Assembly (NCBI RefSeq): GCF_016463295.1
Contig: NZ_JAEMRO010000002.1
Location: 1 to 64,000 of the forward strand
Length of the DNA stretch: 64,000 nt
Source: Brevundimonas sp.
GTDB taxonomy: Bacteria > Pseudomonadota > Alphaproteobacteria > Caulobacterales > Caulobacteraceae
Direction of reading: 5' to 3'
In this document: piece after piece, positions 18,853 through 31,300 of the stretch
Numbering within the stretch: the first letter of the stretch is position 1
Layout of the letters: each line of letters starts with the position of its first letter
Translations under genes and position numbers: made by a program
Notes under the pieces: generated by a model
Told to the model about the DNA's origin: nothing
The model's input: the letters and a program-made list of their open reading frames with translations, nothing else
Database searches by the model: none

Positions 18853-19875
18853 ATGCAGAACGACGCCATCCGCACCCGCAAGGACGAGCATCTGGACGTA
18901 ATCCTGGCGGGGAAGGCGCGGCATGGGCGCGATGCGGGGTTCGCTGAGATCCGTTTCGTGCACGAGGCTCTGCCAGACCTGGATCACGGCAAGATCGATC
19001 TGGGCGTCGATTTCCTGGGGCGGCGGTTGAAGTCCCCGCTGCTGATCAGTTCCATGACCGGCGGCCCGGCGCGGGCCGAGGCTATCAATGCGCGGCTGGC
19101 CGAGGCGGCTCAGCATCTGGGCATCGCCCTGGCGGTCGGCTCGCAGCGGGCGGCGCTGGAGGGCGAAGGCGCGGGTCTGGACATGGCGCTGAGGCTCAAG
19201 GCGCCGGACACGCCGATCCTGGCCAATATCGGTGCGGCCCAGTTGACGCAGGGGTTCGGCGTCGACGAGGCTCGGCGGGTGCTGGACATGATCGCGGCGG
19301 ACGCCCTGATCGTGCACCTGAACCCCTTGCAGGAGGCCTGCCAGCCCGAGGGGGACCGCGAGTGGTGGGGTGTCGGCGCGGCGCTGGAGGCCCTGGTGAA
19401 GGCGCTGGATGCGCCGGTCGTGGTCAAGGAGACGGGGGCGGGGATTTCGGGCGCGACCGCCCGGCGGTTGGCCGAGCTGGGTGTGGCTGCCATCGACGTG
19501 GCCGGGGCAGGCGGCTCGAACTGGGCGACGGTCGAGGGCGAGCGGGCGACCGATGCGGCGGACAAGGCCCATGCGGCCGCCTTTGCCGACTGGGGCATTC
19601 CGACCGCGCGCTCGATTGCGGCCGTCCGCGCAGCCTGTCCGGACCTGGTGCTGATCGGGTCGGGCGGTATCCGCGATGGCGTGGAAGCGGCCAAGGCGAT
19701 CCGGCTGGGGGCCGATGTGGTCGGTCAGGCGGCGGGCGTGCTGGCGGCGGCCACCGTCTCGACCGAGGCCGTGGTAGAGCATTTCCAGATTCTGATCCGG
19801 CAGTTGCGGACGACGTGCTTCGTCACCGGCTCGGCCAACTTGACCGCCCTCAAGGCGGCGGCTCTGGAAGATTAG
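18853..19875 (+). CDS. fni: Isopentenyl-diphosphate delta-isomerase, type 2 (FMN)
   Basis: A 340-residue type 2 IDI, an FMN/NADPH enzyme interconverting IPP and DMAPP for isoprenoid supply. Motifs are [10 protein letters not shown] at the start, [26 protein letters not shown] and the phosphate-binding [20 protein letters not shown]. The gene is divergent from crtZ and probably shares its promoter region. Its stop overlaps the 3' end of hutH by four bases on the other strand. Confidence 0.95.
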   Translation: MQNDAIRTRKDEHLDVILAGKARHGRDAGFAEIRFVHEALPDLDHGKIDLGVDFLGRRLKSPLLISSMTGGPARAEAINARLAEAAQHLGIALAVGSQRAALEGEGAGLDMALRLKAPDTPILANIGAAQLTQGFGVDEARRVLDMIAADALIVHLNPLQEACQPEGDREWWGVGAALEALVKALDAPVVVKETGAGISGATARRLAELGVAAIDVAGAGGSNWATVEGERATDAADKAHAAAFADWGIPTARSIAAVRAACPDLVLIGSGGIRDGVEAAKAIRLGADVVGQAAGVLAAATVSTEAVVEHFQILIRQLRTTCFVTGSANLTALKAAALED

Positions 19876-21401
19876 GCCGAGGGCAGGAGGTTGTCGGCGA
19901 AGGCCCGATATCGGCCCGCCCGCACGCCGTCGGTCGCCCGTGCGATATCCGGCGCGAAATAGTGGTCGCTGGCATAGGGGGCTGCGGCTTCGCGTACGAC
20001 GGAGAACACTTGTTCCAGCGCGGGCGAGGAGGTCAGGGGGCGGTGGAATTCCAGCCCCTGCGCCGCCGCCAGGAGTTCGATTCCGACAATGGTGGCGGTG
20101 TTCTCGGCCATGTCCAGCAGGCGGCGCGCGCCGTGGGTAGCCATGGAGACGTGGTCTTCCTGATTGGCGCTGGTCGGGACGGTGTCGATGACGCAGGGAT
20201 GGGCGACCATGCGGTTCTCGGCGACCAGAGCTGCGGCGGTGACCTGGGCGATCATGAAGCCGGAGTTCAGGCCGCTTTCCTTGACGAGGAAGGCGGGCAG
20301 TTCGCTCATCTTGGGGTCGACCAGGATGGCGGTGCGGCGCTCCGAGATATTGCCGATCTCGCACAGGCACATGGCTATCTGATCTGCTGCATAAGCAACA
20401 GGTTCGGCGTGGAAGTTCCCGCCGGAGATGACGTCGCCATCCTCGATGAAGACCAGCGGATTGTCGGTCACCGCATTGGCCTCGCGCTCCAGCGTCGCGG
20501 CGGCATTGCGCAGCACGTCGAGCGTGGCCCCCATCACCTGGGGCTGGCAGCGCAGGGAGTAGGGGTCCTGAACCTTGGAACAGTCGTCGCGGTGGCTGTC
20601 GCGGATGGCCGAACCGGTCATCAGGGCGCGCAGGCGGGCGGCGACGTCGATCTGGCCCGGCTGGCCACGCAGGGCGTGGATGCGGGCATCAAACGGCGCG
20701 TCGGAGCCTTTCAGTGCATCGACCGACAGGGCCCCGGCGGCGATGGCGGCGGCGAATGTGGCCTCGGCGGCGAACAGGCCGGCCAGCGCCAGCGCCGTGG
20801 AGCACTGGGTGCCATTCAGCAGGGCGAGGCCTTCCTTGGGGCCGAGCGTCAGCGGGGTCAGGCCGACGCGGGCCAGGGCGGCTTCGGCGGACAAAGTTTG
20901 GCCCCTGAGCCGCGCCTCGCCGACGCCGATCAGGACGCAGGACATGTGGGCTAGAGGGGCCAGATCGCCGGAGGCACCGACCGAGCCCTTGGACGGGATG
21001 CAGGGCAGGACGTCAGCGTTGATCAGGGCGATCAGCGTCTCCAGCGTCTCGCGCCGGATGCCGGACGCCCCCCTAGACAGGCTGGCGATTTTCAGCACCA
21101 TCAGCAGACGGACCACCGCGTCGTCCAGCAGGGGGCCGACCCCGCAGGCGTGGCTGAGGACCAGGTTCTTCTGAAGGGTTTCAAGGTCTTCCGGCGCGAT
21201 GCTGGTGTTGGCTAGCAGGCCGAAACCGGTGTTGATGCCATAGACGGTGCGGCCCTCGGCGAGGATGGCCGCGACCGTCGCGGCCCCCTTGTCGACATCG
21301 GCCCAGGCGGCGTCGGTCAGGCCGACGGTGACCGGGCTTTCGAGGACGGCGCGCAGCTGTTTGAGCGTGAGCGGTGCCTGGCCAATGGTGAGGTGGGTCA
21401 T
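19872..21401 (-). CDS. hutH: Histidine ammonia-lyase
   Basis: A 509-residue lyase removing ammonia from histidine to give urocanate, the first step of histidine use. The MIO prosthetic group forms from the Ala-Ser-Gly in [15 protein letters not shown] near residue 143. An N-terminal YGINTGFG and the GNFHAEPVA segment are also typical. It follows hutU with only two bases between, so the pair forms one leftward operon. Confidence 0.97.
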   Translation of the reverse strand: MTHLTIGQAPLTLKQLRAVLESPVTVGLTDAAWADVDKGAATVAAILAEGRTVYGINTGFGLLANTSIAPEDLETLQKNLVLSHACGVGPLLDDAVVRLLMVLKIASLSRGASGIRRETLETLIALINADVLPCIPSKGSVGASGDLAPLAHMSCVLIGVGEARLRGQTLSAEAALARVGLTPLTLGPKEGLALLNGTQCSTALALAGLFAAEATFAAAIAAGALSVDALKGSDAPFDARIHALRGQPGQIDVAARLRALMTGSAIRDSHRDDCSKVQDPYSLRCQPQVMGATLDVLRNAAATLEREANAVTDNPLVFIEDGDVISGGNFHAEPVAYAADQIAMCLCEIGNISERRTAILVDPKMSELPAFLVKESGLNSGFMIAQVTAAALVAENRMVAHPCVIDTVPTSANQEDHVSMATHGARRLLDMAENTATIVGIELLAAAQGLEFHRPLTSSPALEQVFSVVREAAAPYASDHYFAPDIARATDGVRAGRYRAFADNLLPSA

Positions 21402-21403
21402 GA

Positions 21404-23077
<1,674 letters not shown>

Positions 23078-23102
23078 GGCCGTCTCTCTACGCTGCCCGC
23101 CC

Positions 23103-23996
23103 ATGACCTTGGAAGACTCAGAGGCGCTGGGCTGGCGCAGCGTGGCCGACCTGATCGGCGATCACCCTGATGCGCCGGTGGCATTGATCGGAGCGGGTCT
23201 GAACGAGCGGTCGCTGACGCCCGGACGATGCGACCTAGGGCCCAAGGCGTTCAGGGCGGTGCTGCCGAGGTTCTCGACCTATGATGTCGAGACGGAACGG
23301 GCGTTGTCGACCCACGTCCATGACATCGGCGACCTGGCGATGAAGGCCTTGTCGCCAGCCGATGCCTTCGGCCCGGTGCGCGATGCCATCGCGGGGCAGG
23401 CGGGCAGGGCCTTGAGTGTGCTGATCGGCGGCAACAATGCGATCACGCGGCCCGGCGTTCATGGGCTGGGGCTGGAGCGGACGGGCCTGCTGACGCTGGA
23501 TGCGCATTTCGATCTGCGGGATACGGATCAGGGCTTGACCAACGGCAATCCGGTGCAGGCGCTGCTGGAGGATGGCCTCGACGGACGGCGGATCAGCCAG
23601 GTCGGTCTGGCTCCCTTCGCCAACACCCGCCGGGCGCATGAGAAGGCCAAGGCTGCGGGGATAGCGGTCCGGACAGCGCGCGAATGCCGGGAAAGGGGGC
23701 TGGCGGTTCTGGTGGCGCAGGAACTGGAGCGGCTGTCGGCCCTGTGCGACGTCATCTATGTCGATTTCGACATCGACGTGATCGACCGCAGCCAGTGGCC
23801 CGCGTCTCCGGGGGCGAGGCCGGGCGGGGTCTCGGTGCAGGACGTCTTCGAGGCGACGCGGGTGATCGGGGCCTGCGCCAAGGTCAGGGCGGTGGACCTG
23901 ACGGAGTACGATCCGTCCCTGGAAATCGGCGATCTGGGGTCGCTGACGGTTGGGCGGTGGTTCTGCGAACTGCTGGCCGGGTTCGAAGCGCGATGA
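23103..23996 (+). CDS. hutG: Formimidoylglutamase (ureohydrolase family)
   Basis: A 297-residue arginase-fold protein expected to hydrolyse N-formimidoylglutamate to glutamate and formamide, given its place next to hutI. Metal-binding motifs DAHFDLR (Asp133, His135, Asp137) and [17 protein letters not shown] (residues 221-237) are intact. The first motif, normally GGxH, reads GGNNA (109-113), so one metal-ligand histidine is Asn. The start at 23103 was preferred over 23076 because it aligns with the conserved body. It overlaps hutI as ATGA. Confidence 0.88.
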   Translation: MTLEDSEALGWRSVADLIGDHPDAPVALIGAGLNERSLTPGRCDLGPKAFRAVLPRFSTYDVETERALSTHVHDIGDLAMKALSPADAFGPVRDAIAGQAGRALSVLIGGNNAITRPGVHGLGLERTGLLTLDAHFDLRDTDQGLTNGNPVQALLEDGLDGRRISQVGLAPFANTRRAHEKAKAAGIAVRTARECRERGLAVLVAQELERLSALCDVIYVDFDIDVIDRSQWPASPGARPGGVSVQDVFEATRVIGACAKVRAVDLTEYDPSLEIGDLGSLTVGRWFCELLAGFEAR

Positions 23997-25207
23997 TCCG
24001 GGCCGACCGCCTGATCACCGACTGCCGGCTGGCCACGATGGTACCCGGCGGCACGCCTTACGGAACGATCGAGGACGGGGCGATCCTGGTCCGTGAGGGA
24101 CGCATCGCCTGGGTCGGGGCCCGCGCCGATCTGCCGTCGCACCAGGCGGTGGAGACGGATCGTCTGGACGGTCGCTGGGTCACGCCGGGACTGATCGACT
24201 GCCATACGCATCTGGTGTTCGGCGGCGATCGGTCGGGCGAGTTCGAACAGCGGCTGGGTGGTGCGACCTATGAGGAGATCGCGCGGGCCGGGGGCGGTAT
24301 CGTGTCGTCGGTGGCGGCGACACGGGCAGCATCGGAGGATGATCTTTACGCCAGCGCTCTGACGCGACTGGAGGGGCTGAAGGCGACCGGGGTGACGACC
24401 GTCGAGATCAAGTCGGGTTATGGCCTGGATCGCGAGAGCGAGCTGAAGATGCTGCGGGTCGCGCGGCGGATCGGGCGCGAGGCCGGGGTGAGGGTGCGGA
24501 CCAGCTATCTGGGCCTGCATGCGGTACCGCCGGGGTATCGCGCAGACCGGGCCGCCTATGTCGATCTGGCCATCGACGACATCCTGCCTGCCGCTCATGC
24601 CGAGGGTCTGATTGATGCGGTCGATGCCTATTGCGAGCCGATAGCCTTTTCTACGGATGAGGTGGGGCGGCTGTTCGACCAGGCGCGGGCGTTGGGACTG
24701 CCGGTCAAGCTGCATGCCGACCAGTTGTCGGACGGGGGCGGGGCAGAACTTGCGGCCCGGCATGCAGCTCTGAGCGCCGACCATGTCGAGCACACGACCG
24801 AGGTGGGTGTGCGAGCGATGGCCGAGGCGGGTGTGGTCGCGGTATTGCTGCCCGGAGCCTATCTGATGCTGCGCGAGACGACGCCTCCACCCATTGAGTT
24901 GTTGCGGCGGTACGAGGTGGAGATGGCCGTGGCGACGGACTGCAATCCCGGGACGTCGCCGGTGGCGTCGATGACGGCGGCGCTGAACCTGGCCTGTGTC
25001 CAGTTCCGGTTGACCCCGGAAGAGGCACTGGCGGGGGCCACACGCATCGCGGCCAAGGCTCTGGCACTAAAGGGTGACATCGGCACGATTGAAGCCGGCA
25101 AGACCGCCGATCTCGCCGTCTGGGACATCGAGCGTCCTGCGGAGCTCTGTTACTGGCTGGGCAAACCGATGCTGCATCGACGCTACGTCGCGGGCGTACG
25201 TGCCTAG
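23993..25207 (+). CDS. hutI: Imidazolonepropionase
   Basis: A 404-residue amidohydrolase opening the imidazolone ring to formimidoylglutamate. Metal-binding residues appear in [40 protein letters not shown] and [27 protein letters not shown] and SGYGLD bind substrate in the family. ATG 23993 overlaps the hutG stop. A longer frame reaching into hutG was rejected. The stop overlaps the convergent nitroreductase by four bases. Confidence 0.96.
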   Translation: MIRADRLITDCRLATMVPGGTPYGTIEDGAILVREGRIAWVGARADLPSHQAVETDRLDGRWVTPGLIDCHTHLVFGGDRSGEFEQRLGGATYEEIARAGGGIVSSVAATRAASEDDLYASALTRLEGLKATGVTTVEIKSGYGLDRESELKMLRVARRIGREAGVRVRTSYLGLHAVPPGYRADRAAYVDLAIDDILPAAHAEGLIDAVDAYCEPIAFSTDEVGRLFDQARALGLPVKLHADQLSDGGGAELAARHAALSADHVEHTTEVGVRAMAEAGVVAVLLPGAYLMLRETTPPPIELLRRYEVEMAVATDCNPGTSPVASMTAALNLACVQFRLTPEEALAGATRIAAKALALKGDIGTIEAGKTADLAVWDIERPAELCYWLGKPMLHRRYVAGVRA

Positions 25208-25806
25208 TCCCTATAGTCGACCTTGACCGACAAGTCCGGACGGGGTCGTTCCAGCGGTGGTTCAGCCAAGGTGCCGATGTGGATGAAGCCGGCGACCTGT
25301 TCGCCTTCCGTCAGGCCCAGAAGGGCCAAGGCGTCGGCGTCGTAGCTGTACCAGTCGGTGATCCAACTGGTGGAAAAGCCCAAGGCCGCGGCGGCGTGTT
25401 CCAGGTTCATGCAGACGGCACCGGCGGACAGCTGCTGCTCCCAGACCGGCACTTTCTGGCTCGGCACGGGGGACGAGATGACGAGGATGGTGACGGGCGC
25501 GGCGGTCAGTTTGCCCAGGACGGCGCGGGCCTTGTCCGGCTGCGGCTGGTTCTGGGCCAGGGGGGTGAACGCCTCGGCTAGTTTGGCGCGGCTGTCTGCG
25601 CCGAGGACGACGAACCGCCAGGGGAAGAGCTTGCCGTGGTCGGGCGTGCGCGCGCCGAGTTCGAGGATGCGGGCGACCTGTTCGCGCGACGGGCCGGGCC
25701 TGCTCAGGGCCTGGGCCGGGGCCGAGCGACGGCGGGCGAGGCGGTCCTCAAGCTCTGCGGAGGCGACAGGGAGGGGCAGGGCCAGGCCAAGGTCGGTGTC
25801 GGTCAT
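25204..25806 (-). CDS. Nitroreductase family protein (YdjA-like)
   Basis: A 200-residue FMN-dependent oxidoreductase of the small single-domain type. It has [19 protein letters not shown] at the N-terminal FMN site, [17 protein letters not shown] near residue 53, and the [12 protein letters not shown] segment with a C-terminal arginine pair. Its natural substrate is unknown; family members reduce nitro or quinone compounds with NAD(P)H. It is convergent with hutI and divergent from the Nudix gene, 46 bases apart. Confidence 0.88.
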   Translation of the reverse strand: MTDTDLGLALPLPVASAELEDRLARRRSAPAQALSRPGPSREQVARILELGARTPDHGKLFPWRFVVLGADSRAKLAEAFTPLAQNQPQPDKARAVLGKLTAAPVTILVISSPVPSQKVPVWEQQLSAGAVCMNLEHAAAALGFSTSWITDWYSYDADALALLGLTEGEQVAGFIHIGTLAEPPLERPRPDLSVKVDYRD

Positions 25807-25852
25807 GCGGTCTAGCTAGGCACGGGCACGGGTCGGCGCCATACCCGGTCGC

Positions 25853-26503
25853 ATGAGCGACTTCCGAAAAGCCTTCGATGCCGACCGGCCGACCCCGTCA
25901 TGGGACGACGGGTCTGATCGTCCGCCGCCCTGGCAGGATGCGGGCTCGAGCGTAATGTTCGAAAATCCCTGGATGCGGCTGACCCGGCATGAGGCGACCG
26001 CGCCGACGGGCCTGCGTGCCGAGTATGTCGTTATGCGGCCGCAGAATATGTCGGTCGGGGTGCTGCCGATCCATGAGGACGGGACGATCACCCTGGTGGG
26101 CCAGCAGCGGTTCGCCCTGATGAACTGGTCGTGGGAAATGCCGGAGGGCGGGGCTCCGTTCGATGAGGATCCCTTGGAGGGGGCCAAACGCGAACTGGCC
26201 GAGGAGACGGGTCTGGAGGCCGCGCACTGGCACGAAGCGCTGAAGACCGAGATGAGCAACTCCGTCACCGACGAGCGCGCCATGGCCTGGCTGGCCTGGG
26301 GCCTGACGCCGGTGCCGATCGCGCCGGACCCGACGGAGATCATCCGGGTCGCCCGCGTGCCGTTCGGTGATCTGTTGCGCGAAATCGGCAACGGAGCGGT
26401 CCGCGACATGTTTACGGTGGCGACAGCCCTGCGGGCCTATCATATGGCGCGGGAGGGCGCATTGCCGCCCGAACTGGCGAAGGCCCTGCTGTCGGGCCTA
26501 TGA
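25853..26503 (+). CDS. Nudix hydrolase
   Basis: A 216-residue hydrolase with an intact Nudix box, G-x5-E-x7-RELAEETGL, starting near residue 101. The family cleaves nucleoside diphosphates linked to another group. The layout (NPWMRLTRHEA, then a WSWEMPEGG stretch just before the box) resembles ADP-ribose pyrophosphatase-type members, but the substrate is uncertain. cysE starts 22 bases after its stop, which suggests one transcript. Confidence 0.88.
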   Translation: MSDFRKAFDADRPTPSWDDGSDRPPPWQDAGSSVMFENPWMRLTRHEATAPTGLRAEYVVMRPQNMSVGVLPIHEDGTITLVGQQRFALMNWSWEMPEGGAPFDEDPLEGAKRELAEETGLEAAHWHEALKTEMSNSVTDERAMAWLAWGLTPVPIAPDPTEIIRVARVPFGDLLREIGNGAVRDMFTVATALRAYHMAREGALPPELAKALLSGL

Positions 26504-26525
26504 TCGCGTACCGAAGGAGCCGGAC

Positions 26526-27356
26526 ATGACCAGGCTGGAAGTCGTCGCCGCAAGCGACCAAGCGCCCGACACCTGGGCCATGCTGCGCGCCTCGGCCGAG
26601 CAGGCGGCGCGGGACGAACCGCTGCTGGCGTCGCAGCTGAATGCTGTGATCCTGGCGCATGGCGACCTGGCCGCCGCCCTGAGTTTCCAGATCGCACGCA
26701 AGATCGGCGACGACGAGATGGGGCCGATGTCGGTGCGCGAGGTGTGTCGCGAGGCGTTCGAGGGCGATCCGGCCATCGTGGCCGCAGCGGCGGCGGACCT
26801 GCAGGCGGTGGCCGAGCGCGACCCGGCGATCCGGTCGTTGCTGCAGCCGTTCCTGTATTTCAAGGGCTTTCAGGCCATTCAGGCGCACCGTGTGGCGCAC
26901 TGGCTGTGGCAGCAGGGGCGCGAGACGCTTGCCTTTCATATGCAGAGCCGCATGTCGGAGCTGTTCCAGGTCGACATCCATCCGGCCGCCACGCTGGGAT
27001 CCGGCCTGTTCTTCGACCACGGCACAGGCATCGTGATCGGGGAGACGGCGGTGGTGGGCGACGAGGTCTCGATGCTGCATGGGGTGACCCTGGGCGGCAC
27101 CGGGGCCGAGCGTGGCGATCGCCATCCCAAGATCGGCCGCGGCGTCCTGTTGGGCGCCGGGGCCAAGGTGCTGGGCAATATCGCGATCGGCGATTATGCC
27201 AAGGTGGCGTCGGGATCGGTTGTCCTGAAGGCGGTTCCGGCCGGATGCACAGTAGCGGGCGTGCCGGCGCGGCTGGTCAACTGTCCGACGGGCGATGCGC
27301 CCGCGCGGACGATGGACCATACGCTGGCCGACATCGTCTATGATTTCGTGATCTGA
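26526..27356 (+). CDS. cysE: Serine O-acetyltransferase
   Basis: A 276-residue CysE producing O-acetylserine for cysteine synthesis. The helical N-terminal part is followed by AHRVAHWLWQQG, then left-handed beta-helix hexapeptide repeats (DIHPAATLGSGLFFDHGTGIVIGE, LHGVTLGGTG) and the GDRHPKIGRGVLLGAGAKVLGN segment with catalytic His. ATG 26526 follows AAGGAG at 26514-26519. The C-terminal tail is slightly long. The 168 bases to the next, convergent gene contain short dyads but no clear terminator. Confidence 0.95.
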   Translation: MTRLEVVAASDQAPDTWAMLRASAEQAARDEPLLASQLNAVILAHGDLAAALSFQIARKIGDDEMGPMSVREVCREAFEGDPAIVAAAAADLQAVAERDPAIRSLLQPFLYFKGFQAIQAHRVAHWLWQQGRETLAFHMQSRMSELFQVDIHPAATLGSGLFFDHGTGIVIGETAVVGDEVSMLHGVTLGGTGAERGDRHPKIGRGVLLGAGAKVLGNIAIGDYAKVASGSVVLKAVPAGCTVAGVPARLVNCPTGDAPARTMDHTLADIVYDFVI

Positions 27357-27524
27357 GTTTTCAAAGACCGGGCACGTCTGACCCCCGCCTGCGAAAAACC
27401 CCCATCGGTCTCCGGGCGACAGCCCGGCGCTCCGCCGGCCCATACCACCCTTAACCGACGGAAATCCCGGCGGTGCACAAGCCTGCCAGGTCTTTGACAT
27501 TGAAGGCTCGCGGTCCCGAAGACT

Positions 27525-28394
27525 TCAGGCTCCGCGCAGCCGTCCGCGCTTCTCCAGCGTGATCGTGTCGCCGTCGAAGCGGATCCAGGCGGGCTCGATG
27601 AGCTGCAGCACATTGCCCGGCTCGACCTCGAAGGCGCGGCCGAAAACGGACTGGGCGCGGGTGCCGCCGCCGAACTGATACAGTTCGCCCCATTGCTGGA
27701 TCGGCCCGTCAGACGGCAGCAGCAGACCTAGCGACGGCCGGTCGTCCAGCGGGACGAACCAGAAGGGGCCTTCCTCGTCGCCGACGGTCGGACGCAGGGT
27801 CTCGCCCGGCCCGGTCGTCACGAAGTCGGGGCCATAGGCGCGCTGGAACTCCGCCATGCCGCCCGCGCCGTCCAGCAGTCCTTGATAGGCCACCAGCAGG
27901 GCCTTGAACTCAGGCGCCCGGCTGCGCTGAGCGATCAGGTCGGCGTCTGCGGTCGAAGCCGTGGCCGCGGGCGCGAACAAAGTTGAGGCGCGGCTGGACG
28001 ACGGGTTGGTGGCGGGGCGCGTCTCTGGTGCCGGAGCGACAGGCTTGCGCGCCAGTCGGGTCGGAACCTGTTCAAAAAAGTCCTCGGCCAGGTCGCCGGG
28101 TCCCCGCGTCTCGGCATGATCGGGGAAGGGCGCCAGCGTCTCGTCATCGCCGGTCAGCAGGCGCGGCATGACTGTGTCGAGGCGGCGGCGCAACTGGGCG
28201 ACCTCGGCGGACAGGGTCTCGATTTGGCGCTGCTGACGCGACAGCAGTCGGTGCAGGGTCTCCAGCGTGACTGTATCATCAGCCTTCGCCGACGGCGCGG
28301 TCGCTTCGGACGGCGACCCGTCCGAGGATTCATACTCCGGCTCCGCCCCCGGCTTCTTGCGGCCCCCCAGGCCCCACAGGCGGTCCCCGGCCAC
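27525..28394 (-). CDS. Coiled-coil protein of the actin/tubulin-like locus, unknown function
   Basis: A 289-residue soluble protein and the last gene of a five-gene leftward operon. Residues about 43-75 (TLETLHRLLSRQQRQIETLS and onward) form a coiled coil. A low-complexity Pro/Ala/Ser linker spans about 100-150, and a compact C-terminal domain of about 140 residues holds ALLVAYQGLL, GPFWFVPLDDRPSLGLLLPSD and LQLIEPAWIRFDGDTITLEKRGRL. No known family was recognised. The GTG start lies two bases after the stop of the actin-like ATPase gene. The architecture suggests an adaptor or regulator of that ATPase, which is inference. Confidence 0.85.
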   Translation of the reverse strand: MAGDRLWGLGGRKKPGAEPEYESSDGSPSEATAPSAKADDTVTLETLHRLLSRQQRQIETLSAEVAQLRRRLDTVMPRLLTGDDETLAPFPDHAETRGPGDLAEDFFEQVPTRLARKPVAPAPETRPATNPSSSRASTLFAPAATASTADADLIAQRSRAPEFKALLVAYQGLLDGAGGMAEFQRAYGPDFVTTGPGETLRPTVGDEEGPFWFVPLDDRPSLGLLLPSDGPIQQWGELYQFGGGTRAQSVFGRAFEVEPGNVLQLIEPAWIRFDGDTITLEKRGRLRGA

Positions 28395-28396
28395 GG

Positions 28397-31300
28397 TCAG
28401 ATATCCCTGACGACGATGCGTCGGTCGCGCTCGATCAGGGGCAGGGCCATGATCGACACCAGTTCGCGCAAGGCGGTGATGAAGGGCGGCTCGAACGGCT
28501 GGGCATCCTCGTCGGAGAAGGCGTCGGCGTCCAGATCGTGCAGCGAATCCGACAGGTTCTGGCGCACCTTTGCCCGGATGTCGTTCAGGGCCCCGCGTTG
28601 TTCAACGTCGATGTTGATGTCGGTCAGCTTGCGCAGGGCGATCAGGAAGCGGCTCAGGTGGGCCAGTTCGATGCGGTCGACCTCGGTCGCGCTTTGCAGG
28701 GCCGTCAGGGGGGCGGTGGCCAGAGCCTGGGTCTCCACACCCCCGACCATGACGTCGATGTCCTCGCCCAGGACAGCCAGACGGCTTTCGCCGCCCGTCG
28801 GGTCCTCGCGGCGATCGACCAGCAGCCCTTGCGCCACCTCATGCTTGGCCTCGTGCGGGCCGGAGAAACGGAACTGGATGGCGACATCGGCCGGATTGTA
28901 CTCCGCCGCTGCGATGGCCAGGCGCACCAGCTGGGTCAGCTCGTCGTCCGAACCGCCCGTGTGGAACTGGCGGAACAGGGTCGAGCCGCGCCCTGCGAAG
29001 GCGACGGTCAGCCGGTCCAGATCGGCCCGGCGCAGGCCCGAGTTCGGATCGGCTACCAGCTGACCCAGCACCAGGCCGACGTAATACATCAGCCCGCCCA
29101 GGGCGACGGACGCCACCTGCTGCAGGCCTAGACCCGCAGGCTCGGACGCCAGAAGGCCGAAGTTGTCGGCGAACCGCTGGGCGAAGGCGGGCTTGTTGAC
29201 ATATAGCTCGACGAAATCGCGCCGACCGTCTGCGCTGAGCGGATCGCCCTCGCTGAGGCCGGTCGAGACCTCGCTCATGTCGATCTTGCGCAGCACATCG
29301 GGGTTGTTGGCCAGATAGGCGGTGAAGAAGTCCCCGCCCGCGACCTTGAACGAATTGCGCCAGAATGGCTTGCCGTCCCGCCACAGGGCGATGTCGGTGG
29401 TGCCCCCGCCGATGTCGAGCACCAGCATCAGCTTCTCGGCCCCTTGGGTGACGAAGACATGGGCGGCCGCGGCCCCTTCGGTCTTGCGCAGAAAGGTCGG
29501 GCGACCGTTGGCCGTCGTGTCGCCGGGCGGGCCGAACAGGGCGGACCAGTTGCGGCGCAGCTCGTTCTCCAGCTGGCGATGCTGCGACGGCTTGAACGCC
29601 TGCGGGTAGGAGAAGCGCCAGTCGATGGCCAGGGGATCGGTGCCCTCGGCCACCAGTTCGGCGGCCGACATCATCATGATCTGGCGCAGGAAATGGGTGG
29701 CCAGAGCCCGCTCTGACTGGGTCTCGCCCCACTTCAGCCGGAACTTCAGCAGTCCTGCGCCGGTCCATTCGCGGAAGATGTTGTCCGACAGGCCCAGATC
29801 GGCCTGACGCGCGATGAAGCCGTCGAAGTTCGGGACGAAGAAGACATTGTCGGCAAAGCCGTGCTGATGCATCCGCCCCTCGCGGACGCGGGCCTGAAGC
29901 TCCGGCGGCAGGGCCGGGCGGAACTCGCGCAGCTTGGCCACGGTAGGGAAGGGGGTCTCGTGCTTCTGTAGCGGGAAGAAGCCGAGGTATTGCCCGACCA
30001 GTTCCTCGCGGCGCCGCGCCTGCTTGGCTCGCACGCCGAAGGGAAAGACGATGCGGTCCTGAAAGGCCAGCCGCTCGCGCAGGCCGTTCCGCTCGGTGTA
30101 GACCACGGTGTTGGTGGTGCCGAAGTCGACCGCCACCTTGGCCTCCAGCGCCGAGGACCGGGTCTGGGCGAACCGGACCAGTGCCATGCCCGCAGGCACG
30201 AAGTCGCCGGTCGCCGTCTTGCGGGCGAAGAAAACCGCGTCGGCACCGCCCGGCAGATGATGAAGCTCGGCCACGCCCTGGTCGGTGGCGGTAAAGCCGA
30301 TGCGTTCGACCAGAACCTCCTGCTGGCCGCTGGCCGTCGTGCCGCGCACGGTGGAGATTCGCTCGGGCTGGAGCGCCGAGGCAGGCGGGACGAAGCCGAA
30401 CAGGTCGTCGATTGCAAGGGTGGACGAGTCCGACCACAGCCGGATGCGACGGGCGCGGTCGGACATATCCAGCGAGGCCCCGCGCACCTGGCTGGCCATC
30501 ACCTCGGCGGTGACGGCGAACCGGGGCCGCATGTAGTAGTTGATGCTGGCGGTGAAGTGCAAGAAGGTCCAGCGCCAGCCGGGGGCCTGAAAATTGGGCC
30601 AGAAGGCCAGGTCGTCCGGGACTTGAAGCACCTGTTTGCTCTGGTCCGCGCGCGGCAGATCGCGGCGTACCGCATGCGGACGGCCGGATTGAAGCCGTAG
30701 CCGCAGGCGGACCACGGCGTCGCCGGAACTTGGCGACATATCCAGCGCCTCGGCCAGGCCCTGACCGGGCACCAGCATCAGAGCCAGCGGCGACAGCGGC
30801 AGCAGGGCCGACTGGAAGGCGGCGGGGTGTGCCTCGTTGATCGTCTGGCTGTCCAGGGTGATCAGGCTGTCGGTGAACAGGTCGGATGGCCGGATGACCA
30901 GCCAGCCCTCGGCCTCGGCCTCCTGGCGGATGATGTCGAAGGTGGCGGGCCGCATGGCGTCGGCCAGGCTGTGCCGACCCCAGACGGAGATGGATTCCGG
31001 GCGCTTGCCCAGGGTCTCGGCCAGATCCGGATCGACCAGGATCGCGCCCTTGAACAAGCTGCGGGCAGGCGGCGACAGCTCGATGGCCGCGTCGGCCTCG
31101 GTCGGGGGCACGCTGGTGCCGTCGAACTGCCAGGTAGAGCCCAGCACCTGGGCATGCAGCGGGCTGGGCCAGGCCAGGTCGATGGTGGCCGGGTTTAGCC
31201 CGCGCACTTCGGGGGCCGCTTTTGCATTGGCGGCCCGATGGAAGGCCTCCAGCGCCTGGGCCAGACCGCCACGCAGGCGGGGTTCCAGATCGTCGCGGGC

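Noticed and set aside
27357-27524. Terminator between cysE and the coiled-coil gene
   Set aside because: CCGGGC/GCCCGG is a short dyad, but the nearest T-run on either strand is too far from the stem.
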